A DNA stretch of 51,675 nucleotides from Paracoccaceae bacterium (GTDB lineage Bacteria; Pseudomonadota; Alphaproteobacteria; Rhodobacterales; Rhodobacteraceae), in the NCBI GenBank assembly GCA_020630695.1, contig JAHDIS010000023.1, positions 1 through 51,675 of the forward strand, written 5' to 3'. Positions within the stretch are counted from its first letter, which is position 1. Every line of letters begins with the position of its first letter. The notes below the pieces were generated by a model that did no database searches, was not told the origin of the DNA, and worked only from the letters and a program-made list of their open reading frames with translations. Of the stretch, positions 8,297 to 16,135 are shown one piece after another. Both the position numbers and the translations under genes were made by a program.

Positions 8297-8551
8297 ATGC
8301 GCGGAACCAGCAGCATAGATTTCAGCAGGGCTGGAATCCCGGCCACAAGCCCCAAGTCCGGCGCTGGCGTGATTGTCCGCATTGTTTGCCTTTTGATGGG
8401 ATTTGCCCTCGTGTCCGCAGCATTTGGCCTCTGGCTTGTGCCGGGAGTGGGCAATTCGGCTGATTTCGCTCTGATCAAAATGGGGGTTTCCCTGTTCATG
8501 CTGATCTGCGGAATGTGCTGTCTTGTATTCGGCAAGGGCGGCACTCTCTAG
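8297..8551 (+). CDS. Small two-helix membrane protein of unknown function
   Basis: This 84-residue protein has a polar N-terminus (1-22) and two hydrophobic segments at about 24-48 (VIVRIVCLLMGFALVSAAFG) and 58-80 (LIKMGVSLFMLICGMCCLVF). A GAGG site lies eight bases before the ATG. It is divergent from rpsF and upstream of fabD. No family was recognised. Codon use looks like that of its neighbours, and the fit of reading frame, ribosome site and membrane helices supports a real gene. Confidence 0.72.
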   Translation: MRGTSSIDFSRAGIPATSPKSGAGVIVRIVCLLMGFALVSAAFGLWLVPGVGNSADFALIKMGVSLFMLICGMCCLVFGKGGTL

Positions 8552-8707
8552 GCGGCGACCAGCCTGACAGCCTTATCACTCAAATTGCCAGGGGTCCTCT
8601 GATTTCGCGATGAGTTGGCTGTCTGGCTGCGTGCACCGTTGCGCGATCCGATTGTGGGTTGTAGGGGTTCTGCCCAACGAAAGACCCAAGACGACGGAGC
8701 CATCGGC

Positions 8708-9652
8708 ATGAAGCGTGCATTCATTTTTCCCGGGCAGGGCGCCCAGACCATCGGTATGGGGCGCGATCTCGCGCAGGCCTATCCTGCAGCGCAGGCTGTC
8801 TTTGACGAGGTGGATGAGGCGCTGGGTGAAAAACTGTCCGACTTGATCTGGGAGGGGGACATTGAAACCCTGACCCTGACACAAAACGCACAGCCTGCGC
8901 TCATGGCGACATCGATGGCCGCGATGCGTGCGCTGGAGGCCGAAGGTGTTGGGATCGCTCAGGCGGCCTATGTCGCAGGCCATTCGCTGGGCGAATACTC
9001 GGCCCTGACCGCCGCTGGCGCCTTCAGTGTCGGTGATGCGGCCCGTTTGCTGCGCGCCCGCGGCCTTGCAATGCAATCCGCTGTTCCGGTCGGTCAGGGC
9101 GCCATGGCGGCGATCCTCGGTCTGGACCTCGACGCGGTGCGCTCCGTCGCACAACAAGCGGCCGAAGGGGCTGTCTGTCAGGCTGCAAACGACAACGACC
9201 CTGCGCAGGTCGTGATCTCGGGGGACAAGGCCGCGGTCGAACGCGCCACGGTTCTGGCCAAGGAAGCCGGCGCAAAGCGTGCGTTGCTGCTGCCTGTCAG
9301 CGCACCGTTCCACTGCGCCCTGATGGAACCTGCCGCAGAAGCCATGAAAACGGCGCTTGCCGACGTTGCAATTGCCGCGCCCGCCGCGCCGGTGGTCTCA
9401 AACGTGCGGGCCGAGGCCGTGAGCGATCCTGATGAGATTCGCGGACTGCTGGTCGATCAGATCTGTGGCGCGGTCCGCTGGCGCGAGTCGGTTACCTGGA
9501 TGGCCGCACAGGGTGTCACGGAATTCTGGGAAATCGGCGCAGGCAAGGCGCTGTCCGGCATGGTGCGCCGCATCGCCAAGGAAACCGCGGTACGCAACAT
9601 CGGCACCGCCGGTGACGTTCAGGCCGCTCTGGATTCCATGAACGCCGGGTAA
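8708..9652 (+). CDS. fabD: Malonyl-CoA:ACP transacylase
   Basis: This 314-residue cytoplasmic enzyme moves the malonyl group from CoA to acyl carrier protein to supply chain extension in fatty-acid synthesis. It has the oxyanion motif GQGAQ (10-14), the nucleophile S93 in GHSLGEY, and catalytic H202 in SAPFH, positions that match the E. coli enzyme closely. The start at 8708 has a GGAG site eight bases upstream and the family opening MKRAFIFPGQGAQ. It heads a fabD-fabG-acpP series on the plus strand. Confidence 0.97.
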   Translation: MKRAFIFPGQGAQTIGMGRDLAQAYPAAQAVFDEVDEALGEKLSDLIWEGDIETLTLTQNAQPALMATSMAAMRALEAEGVGIAQAAYVAGHSLGEYSALTAAGAFSVGDAARLLRARGLAMQSAVPVGQGAMAAILGLDLDAVRSVAQQAAEGAVCQAANDNDPAQVVISGDKAAVERATVLAKEAGAKRALLLPVSAPFHCALMEPAAEAMKTALADVAIAAPAAPVVSNVRAEAVSDPDEIRGLLVDQICGAVRWRESVTWMAAQGVTEFWEIGAGKALSGMVRRIAKETAVRNIGTAGDVQAALDSMNAG

Positions 9653-9723
9653 TCCGCGACACCAAGAATTTTTGCCATGCCCCTGATTTGCAGGTGCAGG
9701 CACAATCAAAAAAGGAGAGGGTC

Positions 9724-10461
9724 ATGTTCGATCTGACAGGAAAGACAGCGCTGATCACGGGTGCTTCGGGTGGTATTGGTGGGGCCATTGCAAAGGCGCT
9801 GCATAGTGCTGGTGCGACGGTTGGGCTCTCTGGGACGCGGGTTGAGCCGCTCGAAGCGTTGGCTGCCGAACTGGGGGAACGGGCGCATGTTCTCCCGTGC
9901 AATCTTTCGGATGCCGAGGCGGTGACTGCTCTGCCCAAACAAGCCGCTGAAGCCATGGGCGGAGTCGATATTCTGGTGAATAACGCGGGCATTACGCGCG
10001 ATAACCTGTTCATGCGCATGTCAGAAGAAGAATGGTCTCAGGTGCTTGAGGTCAATCTGACCTCGACGTTCCGGCTGTGCAAAGGCGTGCTGCGCGGGAT
10101 GATGAAGTCGCGTTGGGGCCGCATCGTCAACATTTCCTCTGTCGTTGGTGCGACAGGCAATCCGGGGCAGGGCAACTACGCAGCGGCCAAGGCCGGTATG
10201 GTTGGCATGTCGAAATCACTGGCCTACGAAGTGGCCAGCCGGGGCGTGACCGTCAATGCCGTGGCGCCGGGCTTTATCGAGACAGCCATGACCGACAAGC
10301 TGAATGATGACCAGAAGGGTGCTATTTTGGGCCAGATCCCTTCGGGGCGTATGGGCACACCCGAAGAGATCGCGGCAGCGGTCCTGTTCCTGTCCAGCGC
10401 CGAGGCTGGCTACCTGACGGGCACGACCTTGCACGTCAACGGCGGCATGGCCATGTTGTAG
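9724..10461 (+). CDS. fabG: 3-oxoacyl-ACP reductase
   Basis: This 245-residue short-chain dehydrogenase reduces 3-oxoacyl-ACP with NADPH. It shows the nucleotide motif TGASGGIG near residues 12-19, NNAG at 86-89, and the catalytic set S139, Y152, K156. The start at 9724 has an AAAGGAG site. It lies 71 bases after fabD and ahead of acpP, the usual order, which separates it from the many other SDR enzymes. Confidence 0.97.
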   Translation: MFDLTGKTALITGASGGIGGAIAKALHSAGATVGLSGTRVEPLEALAAELGERAHVLPCNLSDAEAVTALPKQAAEAMGGVDILVNNAGITRDNLFMRMSEEEWSQVLEVNLTSTFRLCKGVLRGMMKSRWGRIVNISSVVGATGNPGQGNYAAAKAGMVGMSKSLAYEVASRGVTVNAVAPGFIETAMTDKLNDDQKGAILGQIPSGRMGTPEEIAAAVLFLSSAEAGYLTGTTLHVNGGMAML

Positions 10462-10503
10462 ATCCGGGTCGTGGCCTTGCTGCGCAGCGGCGTGGGAAAG
10501 CAT

Positions 10504-10531
10504 TTGCCATCCCCGCTGCCTGTGTTATAGG
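10504..10531 (+). promoter_or_regulatory. Candidate sigma70 promoter for acpP
   Basis: TTGCCA (10504-10509) and TATAGG (10526-10531) are 16 bases apart. Transcription would start near 10538, giving acpP its own promoter and a leader of about 140 bases that opens with the inverted repeat at 10541. Confidence 0.45.
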
Positions 10532-10540
10532 CCCCCCAGA

Positions 10541-10595
10541 TTTGACCGGGCGGAAAGTGCCGCTGGGTCACGTCCGGGCGGCCGCCCGGGTCAAA
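10541..10595 (+). promoter_or_regulatory. GC-rich inverted repeat in the acpP leader
   Basis: TTTGACCGGGCGG (10541-10553) pairs with CCGCCCGGGTCAAA (10582-10595) with a single bulge. Inside lies a perfect 16-base palindrome (10574-10589), so two mutually exclusive folds are possible. It lies immediately after the candidate promoter start and about 85 bases before the acpP ATG. Confidence 0.45.
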
Positions 10596-10680
10596 GCCGC
10601 CCCGTCCGGGGCAAGCAATGCCACCCCGGAAGGGCAAAGGCGAACTGGGCATCTAGGCCCGCCAAAAGTGAGGAAAAGAC

Positions 10681-10914
10681 ATGAGCGACATCGCAGATCG
10701 CGTGAAAAAGATTGTGGTCGAGCACCTGAGCGTCGAAGAAGAAAAGGTTGCCCCTGAGGCGTCCTTTATCGACGATCTTGGCGCCGACAGCCTCGACACC
10801 GTCGAGCTGGTCATGGCCTTCGAAGAAGAGTTCGGCATCGAAATCCCCGATGACGCAGCCGAGACCATCCAGACTTTTGGCGATGCGGTAAAGTTCATCA
10901 CCGAAGCGCAGTAA
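10681..10914 (+). CDS. acpP: Acyl carrier protein
   Basis: This 77-residue acidic protein carries growing acyl chains on a phosphopantetheine arm attached to S37 in the motif [14 protein letters not shown]. The length and charge are typical. A GAGG site precedes the ATG. A strong terminator follows directly, so fabF, which often comes next in related genomes, is not in this transcript; the next gene is on the other strand. Confidence 0.98.
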   Translation: MSDIADRVKKIVVEHLSVEEEKVAPEASFIDDLGADSLDTVELVMAFEEEFGIEIPDDAAETIQTFGDAVKFITEAQ

Positions 10915-10935
10915 GCGTCAGGTCGAAAAGATTTT

Positions 10936-10965
10936 AAACGGCGTCCGCTTCGGGCGCCGTTTTTC
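10936..10965 (+). terminator. Rho-independent terminator of acpP
   Basis: The stem AAACGGCG with CGCCGTTT, extended inward by TCCG/CGGG around a three-base loop, is followed by a T run. Confidence 0.88.
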
Positions 10966-11042
10966 TTTTGGTGGGCGGTATGCGTGTTGAGGGCAACGTG
11001 GAGCCGCTTTGTGTTCGGCGCGCCGTGCGGCACGCCGACCGA

Positions 11043-11093
11043 CTGGGGGCCAGCCCCCAGACCCCCGGGATATTTTCAGCACAAAGAAACAAG
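11043..11093 (+). repeat. Intergenic repeat, copy 1 (hairpin core plus conserved tail)
   Basis: This is a 51-base element with a hairpin GGGGGCCAGCCCCC, then ACCCCCGGGATATTTTC and GCACAAAGAAAC. A second copy lies in inverse orientation at 34992-35042, with only a handful of differences by eye. Relative to the gene upstream (acpP here, pdxA there) both copies have the same orientation: each follows a gene end. Confidence 0.8.
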
Positions 11094-11122
11094 GCAGCGC
11101 TGCCGGGATTGTATCTCGCTGC

Positions 11123-11857
11123 CTATTTATAGCGCTGCACAAAGGCCTGCAGTATTTTCTCCGGCCATCTCACGTCAGCAGCACGGCACATCTCGATCAG
11201 GCTTTGGGTTTCGCCAGGTTCGAAATACCCGCGATCCTTGTAGATGTTGATCCGGGTTTCGAAGCCGGCGGCGTCTGCTTCGGGGTGGAATTGCGTGGCA
11301 TAAACGTTTTGGCCGTGGCGGATCATCTGCATTGGGCAGCGTTCGGATGACAGCAGCTGTACGGTATCATCGGGCAGATGCTGAAGCGCTTCTTTGTGGC
11401 CGACAAAGGCATCAAACTGTTCGGGCAGGTCCGACAACAGCGGGTCTTCGGTGCCGTCGTGCGTTTTGACGCAGGTTACAGCGCTGACCGGTTCGGAAAA
11501 CCGTGCCTTGGACACATCTGCCCCGAGGTGATGGCCGAGGATCCCAATGCCATAGCAGCAGCCCATGAATGGAATGTCCTGTTCCGTAATCTCTGGCATG
11601 AGGGACAGGCAGGCCGCTTCAATGCGGGCCTCAACGGGGCTTTTGGCATCGGGCGCGTCTGACACACAGCCCGGACCGCCCCCGACCATGACACCGGCAT
11701 AAGTCTGGATGTCCAATCCGTTCGGCAGCGTTTCACGGTCGAGCCGGATGCGGTGCACCTGCGTCTCCGTCAACCCGCCCTTGTCCAGAAAGGCCTGGTA
11801 TTCGTCGTCGCTGGCCTCGGTTTCGGGGCGCAATTGAAGCAATAAAAAGCGTGCCAT
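11123..11857 (-). CDS. Class I glutamine amidotransferase (GMP synthase-like domain)
   Basis: This 244-residue stand-alone GATase1 protein has the nucleophile elbow GCCYGIG, nucleophile C101 (pattern G-x-C-x-G), and the second triad part H191 and E193 in QFHPEAD. It releases ammonia from glutamine or has been adapted to hydrolyse gamma-glutamyl substrates; no acceptor domain is fused, so the true substrate is unknown. It belongs to the group often annotated as GMP synthase-like amidotransferase. It is divergent from yebC and converges on acpP. Confidence 0.88.
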   Translation of the reverse strand: MARFLLLQLRPETEASDDEYQAFLDKGGLTETQVHRIRLDRETLPNGLDIQTYAGVMVGGGPGCVSDAPDAKSPVEARIEAACLSLMPEITEQDIPFMGCCYGIGILGHHLGADVSKARFSEPVSAVTCVKTHDGTEDPLLSDLPEQFDAFVGHKEALQHLPDDTVQLLSSERCPMQMIRHGQNVYATQFHPEADAAGFETRINIYKDRGYFEPGETQSLIEMCRAADVRWPEKILQAFVQRYK

Positions 11858-11982
11858 GGGCCGGGCTTATGAAATGCTGTGCGGTTTGCCAAGGCCCTGT
11901 TGCCGGCTGGCCTTGGCAAGCCCGCCTGCCATGGGCTATGACGACACGCGACAAATCCAACAGACGCAAGAGGCAAGACGCC

Positions 11983-12732
11983 ATGGCCGGCCATTCAAAA
12001 TGGGCAAACATTCAGCACCGCAAGGGCCGTCAGGACAAGCTGCGGGCCAAAATCTTTTCCAAGCTTTCCAAGGAAATCACCATCGCCGCCAAAATGGGCG
12101 ATCCTGATCCTGACAAGAACCCGCGCCTGCGCCTTGCGGTCAAGGAAGCCAAGGGGCAGTCGATGCCCAAGGACAACATCGAACGCGCCATCAAGAAGGC
12201 TGTTGGCGGTGAGGGCGAAGACTACGAAGAAATCCGCTACGAAGGCTATGGGCCCAATGGGGTCGCCGTCATCGTTGAGGCCATGACCGACAACCGCAAC
12301 CGGACGGCTTCGACCGTGCGCAGCACCTTCACCAAGAATGGTGGCAATCTTGGCGAGACGGGCTCGGTTGGCTTCATGTTCGAACGAAAGGGAGAGATCT
12401 TGTATCCGGCGAGTGTGGGCGACGCCGACACGGTCATGATGGCCGCCATCGAGGCGGGCGCCGAGGACGTGGAAAGCACCGAGGATGGGCATATCATCCT
12501 GTGCGAGGACACCGACCTGAACGAAGTGTCCACCGCGCTTGAGGCCGAGCTGGGGGAAAGCGAATCCACCAAGCTGATCTGGAAGCCGACCACCACGACC
12601 GAACTGGATCTGGACGGAATGCAATCGCTGATGCGTCTGGTCGATGCGCTGGAAGACGACGATGACGTGCAGCGCGTGACCACCAACTTTGAGGCCTCGG
12701 ACGAGGTAATGGCCCAACTCGAAGAGGCCTGA
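11983..12732 (+). CDS. YebC/PmpR-family protein (TACO1 family)
   Basis: The 249-residue protein opens with the family signature [18 protein letters not shown] and continues [15 protein letters not shown] and RAIKKAVGG. Family members act as DNA-binding regulators or help ribosomes through difficult stretches such as proline runs. The start at 11983 is set by the conserved N-terminus and an AAGAGG site ten bases upstream. In many proteobacteria the gene neighbours ruvC; that is not the case in this window. A terminator follows at 12772. Confidence 0.95.
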   Translation: MAGHSKWANIQHRKGRQDKLRAKIFSKLSKEITIAAKMGDPDPDKNPRLRLAVKEAKGQSMPKDNIERAIKKAVGGEGEDYEEIRYEGYGPNGVAVIVEAMTDNRNRTASTVRSTFTKNGGNLGETGSVGFMFERKGEILYPASVGDADTVMMAAIEAGAEDVESTEDGHIILCEDTDLNEVSTALEAELGESESTKLIWKPTTTTELDLDGMQSLMRLVDALEDDDDVQRVTTNFEASDEVMAQLEEA

Positions 12733-12771
12733 CCCAAGCCTGAACGCCGGGCCACTCTAGCCTGCTCTGAG

Positions 12772-12797
12772 ACCCCGCCCAAGTGGCGGGGTTTTTG
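12772..12797 (+). terminator. Rho-independent terminator of the yebC gene
   Basis: The stem ACCCCGCC (12772-12779) pairs with GGCGGGGT (12785-12792) and is followed by five T residues. Confidence 0.88.
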
Positions 12798-12846
12798 TTT
12801 GTACAGCTTTGGGTTGATGTGGTTTGGTGGGGTCGTCAGTTAATCA

Positions 12847-13035
12847 GTGTCTGGATCCAAAGTGGCGTCACGAAGTGAAGTAAACTCAGACCTCAGCACT
12901 CAGCTTTCCTTTCTTGAAAGCTTGGTGTCCGAATTCGCCAAGGCCCCCATCGCTTCGACAGCGAGCATTATTGCCATTGTCGCAGGTTGTTCCGGATTGT
13001 TTCTTTGGAGTCGTTCTGAACAATCGGCGCGCGCG
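12847..13035 (+). pseudogene. N-terminal membrane-anchor part of the STAND ATPase, in a different frame
   Basis: From a GTG at 12847 the reading frame encodes a polar stretch (SRSEVNSDLSTQLSFLESLV), then a clear membrane helix (IASTASIIAIVAGCSGLFLW) and a basic stop-transfer. It is in frame 1, while the ATPase that follows is in frame 2. The alternating CG tract at 13027-13035 lies just where coding character moves from one frame to the other. One extra CG unit would join the two parts into a single protein of about 760 residues reading SARARSILHAFKPEELANRR across the joint. It may be a sequencing slip, a true frameshift mutation or phase variation. No convincing ribosome site is seen for the GTG, so the true start may lie elsewhere. 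Confidence 0.5.
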
Positions 13036-15136
13036 TTCGATCCTTCATGCCTTCAAACCAGAGGAGCTTGCCAATCGCCGAAAGGTTTTTGGCCGGGACA
13101 TGGCGGTTGCTGAACTTCGTGCCGCATTGGTAAAAACAAGCAAAAGCGCGGTCGTACCGGTGCAGACCGGTATTGGAGGCGTCGGAAAGACGACCTTGGC
13201 CAAGCACTACGCCAAGGTCTACGCAGCAAAGTACGATCGCATCGAGTTTCTGCGCGCTTCCAGCGAACAGGAATTGATGGCTGATTTGGCTGCTTTGGCA
13301 AAACGGTTGCAACCTGAACTGGATGAATCTGCCGGAACCAAAGCGTTGGCGATACATGCGCGTGATTTGATTGCTGAACGTGCGGCAGGCAACACATGGC
13401 TTTTGATTTTTGACAATGTCGAAAAACCCCAGCTGATGCTGGATTGGATGATACGGGCGCGGCATTTGCATATGATCGTCACCAGCAGGTTTCCCGATTG
13501 GCAGGCTGACGGGTTCGAGGCAAAGCCGCTGGGCGTTTTGAGTGATAGCGCAGCCTTGGAACTACTACGGTCTGAAGCTGGGCGTGACGGCGCAGGTTTT
13601 CCGCAACTGGTCAATGATCTGGATCGATTGCCACTCGCCTTGGTCCACGCGGGTGAATGGCTGCGTACCCATCCGCAAAGATCTGCCAGTGATTACCTGA
13701 AAAAAATTGATCATCTAAAAGAGCGCTTGGAAATTCCGGGCGTCAGCTCGCAAGAGGATCGTACAACCGCAGCAGTGGTCGAACTGACCTTGCAAGGACT
13801 GGGCAAAGACGCCCGGGCATTGGCGAATGTCATGGCTTGGCTGGCACCGGATCGCATTGAGATGCGTCTATTTGGTGATCTTGTGGGGCTACCGTGGCTA
13901 TCCAGATTCCAGCATCCCTTTGTTCGAACAATATCTAGACGAATTTGGCGGGTATCGCGGGACGAAATGCGGCTGCGGGCCGCGTTTTCCGAGTTGCGGA
14001 CATCGGCACTGCTGGAAGAGGATCCAGATCGCAAAGAATGGTTTCGCATGCATCGCGTGTTCCAGCAGGTAATTCGCGCCGAAGGGGCTGCAAACGGGCA
14101 GCCGAGTTTCAGCAAAGCGAATGGTGCGGCGGCGCTGCTGGCGGGGCAGTTTCCGGCAAAGACTAGCCCGGTTAATGCATGGCCGACCTGCCGCCGGTTG
14201 GTGCCGCATGTGCAGGCGCTTTGGGCCGCGGCGGAGCCGCTGTGGCGGGGCGATTGGGGCAAACCCGGTTGGGCGGCGATGGATTATTTGCTGAATCAAT
14301 CTGGGATTTTTCTGTCCGTCCAACATGATCTGCCTGCGGCGATTGACGCGAAGCGCGGATCGCTGGCGCTGACAGAGGCGCGGCTGGGGGAGGAGGATCG
14401 AGACGTCCCCCTGGCCCTTGGCAATCTGGCGTTAGATCTGGCCGATACCGGCGCATTTGCAGAGGCGCAGGACTATATCGACCGGGCCGTGGCGCTGAAT
14501 GAACGGTACCGCACCGGGGCGGCGCGGGCGGATTTGGCGGGCAGCTACATGCAGCAAGCAAGCTTGGGGTTTCGGCGGATGCGGGCCGGGGGGCAGGTGG
14601 CCGAAGGGGCCGAGGCCATGGCAGAGGTGGCGCTGGACAAGGCGCGAGAGATCTGGGCAGAGCTATCTGGCGAAGACAGCGCCGAGATGTCGAACTGGTG
14701 GAATGAATTGGGCTATCTGCGCCGCTTACAGGGGCGCAAGGGGGCGCAATTTCAGGCCTATGGCCGCGCGCTGCAGATCCTGCGCGCCCTGCCGCAGGCG
14801 GATCGCGGCGATCTGGCGATCTATGCCATGAATTATGGCGGCACGGCGTTGGAGCTGGGCCGGGCGGAAGAGGCGCTTGGGGCTTTGCAGGAGGCTTATG
14901 ATATCGCAGCAGAGATTTTCGCGGAAGCGCCAAACCACGGGTTCTATGTTGCATGCAGGCAATGGCATATTTCTTGCCTGTTTGTTTTGGCACGTAAGGG
15001 GCAGAACACGCACGCGCAGGCCGAGGCGCTTTGTGCCAAGCATGGATTGGATTTTGCAGAACGGGAAGCGGTTGCTGAATTACTGCCGCTCGAACCCGTT
15101 CCCTTGGACGATCACCCACCAAACCCATCCGATTAA
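12914..15136 (+). CDS. STAND-type NTPase (NB-ARC-like) with C-terminal helical repeats
   Basis: The frame open from 12914 gives 740 residues, but about the first 37 look non-native (the natural N-terminus appears to be in frame 1, see 12847-13035). Confident homology starts near ILHAFKPEELANRRKVFGRD. The NTPase has a Walker A TGIGGVGKTT (K92), a Walker B LLIFDNVE (D167), a sensor-like VTSRF at 189-193 and a GLPL-like DRLPLALVHAGEWL near 237-250. A winged-helix-like region is followed by TPR-like repeats from about 480 to 720 (LALGNLALDLADTGAFAEAQ, AIYAMNYGGTALELGRAEEA). Such proteins act as switches that oligomerise on sensing a ligand; several bacterial ones defend against phage. The 3' half is richer in GC than the 5' part. 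It is flanked by the yebC terminator and by the palindrome at 15133. Confidence 0.82.
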   Translation: MKAWCPNSPRPPSLRQRALLPLSQVVPDCFFGVVLNNRRARSILHAFKPEELANRRKVFGRDMAVAELRAALVKTSKSAVVPVQTGIGGVGKTTLAKHYAKVYAAKYDRIEFLRASSEQELMADLAALAKRLQPELDESAGTKALAIHARDLIAERAAGNTWLLIFDNVEKPQLMLDWMIRARHLHMIVTSRFPDWQADGFEAKPLGVLSDSAALELLRSEAGRDGAGFPQLVNDLDRLPLALVHAGEWLRTHPQRSASDYLKKIDHLKERLEIPGVSSQEDRTTAAVVELTLQGLGKDARALANVMAWLAPDRIEMRLFGDLVGLPWLSRFQHPFVRTISRRIWRVSRDEMRLRAAFSELRTSALLEEDPDRKEWFRMHRVFQQVIRAEGAANGQPSFSKANGAAALLAGQFPAKTSPVNAWPTCRRLVPHVQALWAAAEPLWRGDWGKPGWAAMDYLLNQSGIFLSVQHDLPAAIDAKRGSLALTEARLGEEDRDVPLALGNLALDLADTGAFAEAQDYIDRAVALNERYRTGAARADLAGSYMQQASLGFRRMRAGGQVAEGAEAMAEVALDKAREIWAELSGEDSAEMSNWWNELGYLRRLQGRKGAQFQAYGRALQILRALPQADRGDLAIYAMNYGGTALELGRAEEALGALQEAYDIAAEIFAEAPNHGFYVACRQWHISCLFVLARKGQNTHAQAEALCAKHGLDFAEREAVAELLPLEPVPLDDHPPNPSD

Positions 15137-15240
15137 AGCGCCCCGCCTTAAACTTGAGGCACAAATACCCTGCCATGCCTTCGGCATTCTCGGGACATTC
15201 GTGCCACTTGATAGTTCAGGTTAAAGGCGGAACGCTTTAA
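15133..15240. repeat. Imperfect 108-bp palindrome spanning two convergent stop codons
   Basis: The ends TTAAAGCG...CCGCCTT (from 15133) and GGCGG..CGCTTTAA (to 15240) are inverted copies; further in, CTTGAGGCAC pairs with GTGCCACTTGA. The apex holds the small hairpin ATGCC-TTC-GGCAT (15175-15187). The stop codon TAA of the STAND gene (15134-15136) and that of the permease gene (15237-15239, minus strand) both lie inside the terminal TTAA. It may serve as a shared terminator or be a small mobile palindromic element. Confidence 0.65.
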
Positions 15241-15983
15241 ACCAGCGCGCGGCGGATCAGGTTCAGGCCCATGATCAGGAACATCCACAGGATCGCCTTG
15301 CGAAAGCCGTCGGGGCTCAGTTTGCCGCGCAGGCGTTCGCCGAGGGCAAAGCCGATCAGGCTGGGCACCACCATGGCCAGCGACAGCGGCGCGGTTGCAC
15401 CGTTCAGCAGCCCGGTCTGCCAAAACCCAATCGCCAGAGGCACGCCGCCGATCAGGATGAACCAGCCGGTGGCCCGCACAAATTCATCCGCATCCGTGCG
15501 CCGCGCCACAAGATAGGTCACGAAGGGCGGCGACCAGATGCTGGTGAACCCGCCCAGCACGCCCGCGCTCAGCCCTGCGGCGGTCTGTGCGATCCGGTCG
15601 TGGCGATCCGGGATTTGCGGTGGCCGGCCAATCAGGCTGGAGGCGGCGAATGTGACGATGGCCACTCCGATGGCGACCAACAGTGCCTCGCTCGATAGTC
15701 CGGCCGAAACCTGCGTGGTCAGCCAGAGCGAACAGGCCAGCGTGGCCATCAGGATCCAGTATTTACGCACGGTCTGCCAGCCTGCCTTTTCACGGAAGAC
15801 CTGCCAGATGTTCGACAGGATGATCGGAAAGACCACCAGCGCGATGGCGGTTTGCGGAGGCAGGAACTGGCTCATCAGGCCGACGGAAATCGTCGGCAGC
15901 CCGATTCCCAAGGTGCCTTTGACCGCCCCGGCAAAGAGGAACACCGCAAAGACCAGAACAAAGGCGTTGTCGATTGGGGGCAA
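15237..15983 (-). CDS. TauE/SafE-family membrane permease
   Basis: This 248-residue protein has about eight hydrophobic segments and the family pattern GAVKGTLGIGLPTISVGLM near the N-terminus, repeated in weaker form as AGVLGGFTSIWSPPF in the second half. Members export or import small sulfur anions such as sulfite, sulfoacetate or taurine breakdown products; the substrate here cannot be told. The start is a TTG with AGAAGG about nine bases upstream. It converges on the STAND ATPase gene, and its stop codon lies inside the palindrome. Confidence 0.88.
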   Translation of the reverse strand: MPPIDNAFVLVFAVFLFAGAVKGTLGIGLPTISVGLMSQFLPPQTAIALVVFPIILSNIWQVFREKAGWQTVRKYWILMATLACSLWLTTQVSAGLSSEALLVAIGVAIVTFAASSLIGRPPQIPDRHDRIAQTAAGLSAGVLGGFTSIWSPPFVTYLVARRTDADEFVRATGWFILIGGVPLAIGFWQTGLLNGATAPLSLAMVVPSLIGFALGERLRGKLSPDGFRKAILWMFLIMGLNLIRRALV

Positions 15984-16135
15984 AGCATTGCGCCTTCTGG
16001 TGGGGGGCGGGGCCTGATTGAGCAGGCAGGCTAGATCAGCCCGGCACGGATGTCACCCGGCTTGCGCGCCTTTGTGGCCGCTGGCGGGCCTTGCTGGCGC
16101 TGGCAGTGATCCCAGCAATGCGCTAGGACGGGCCA

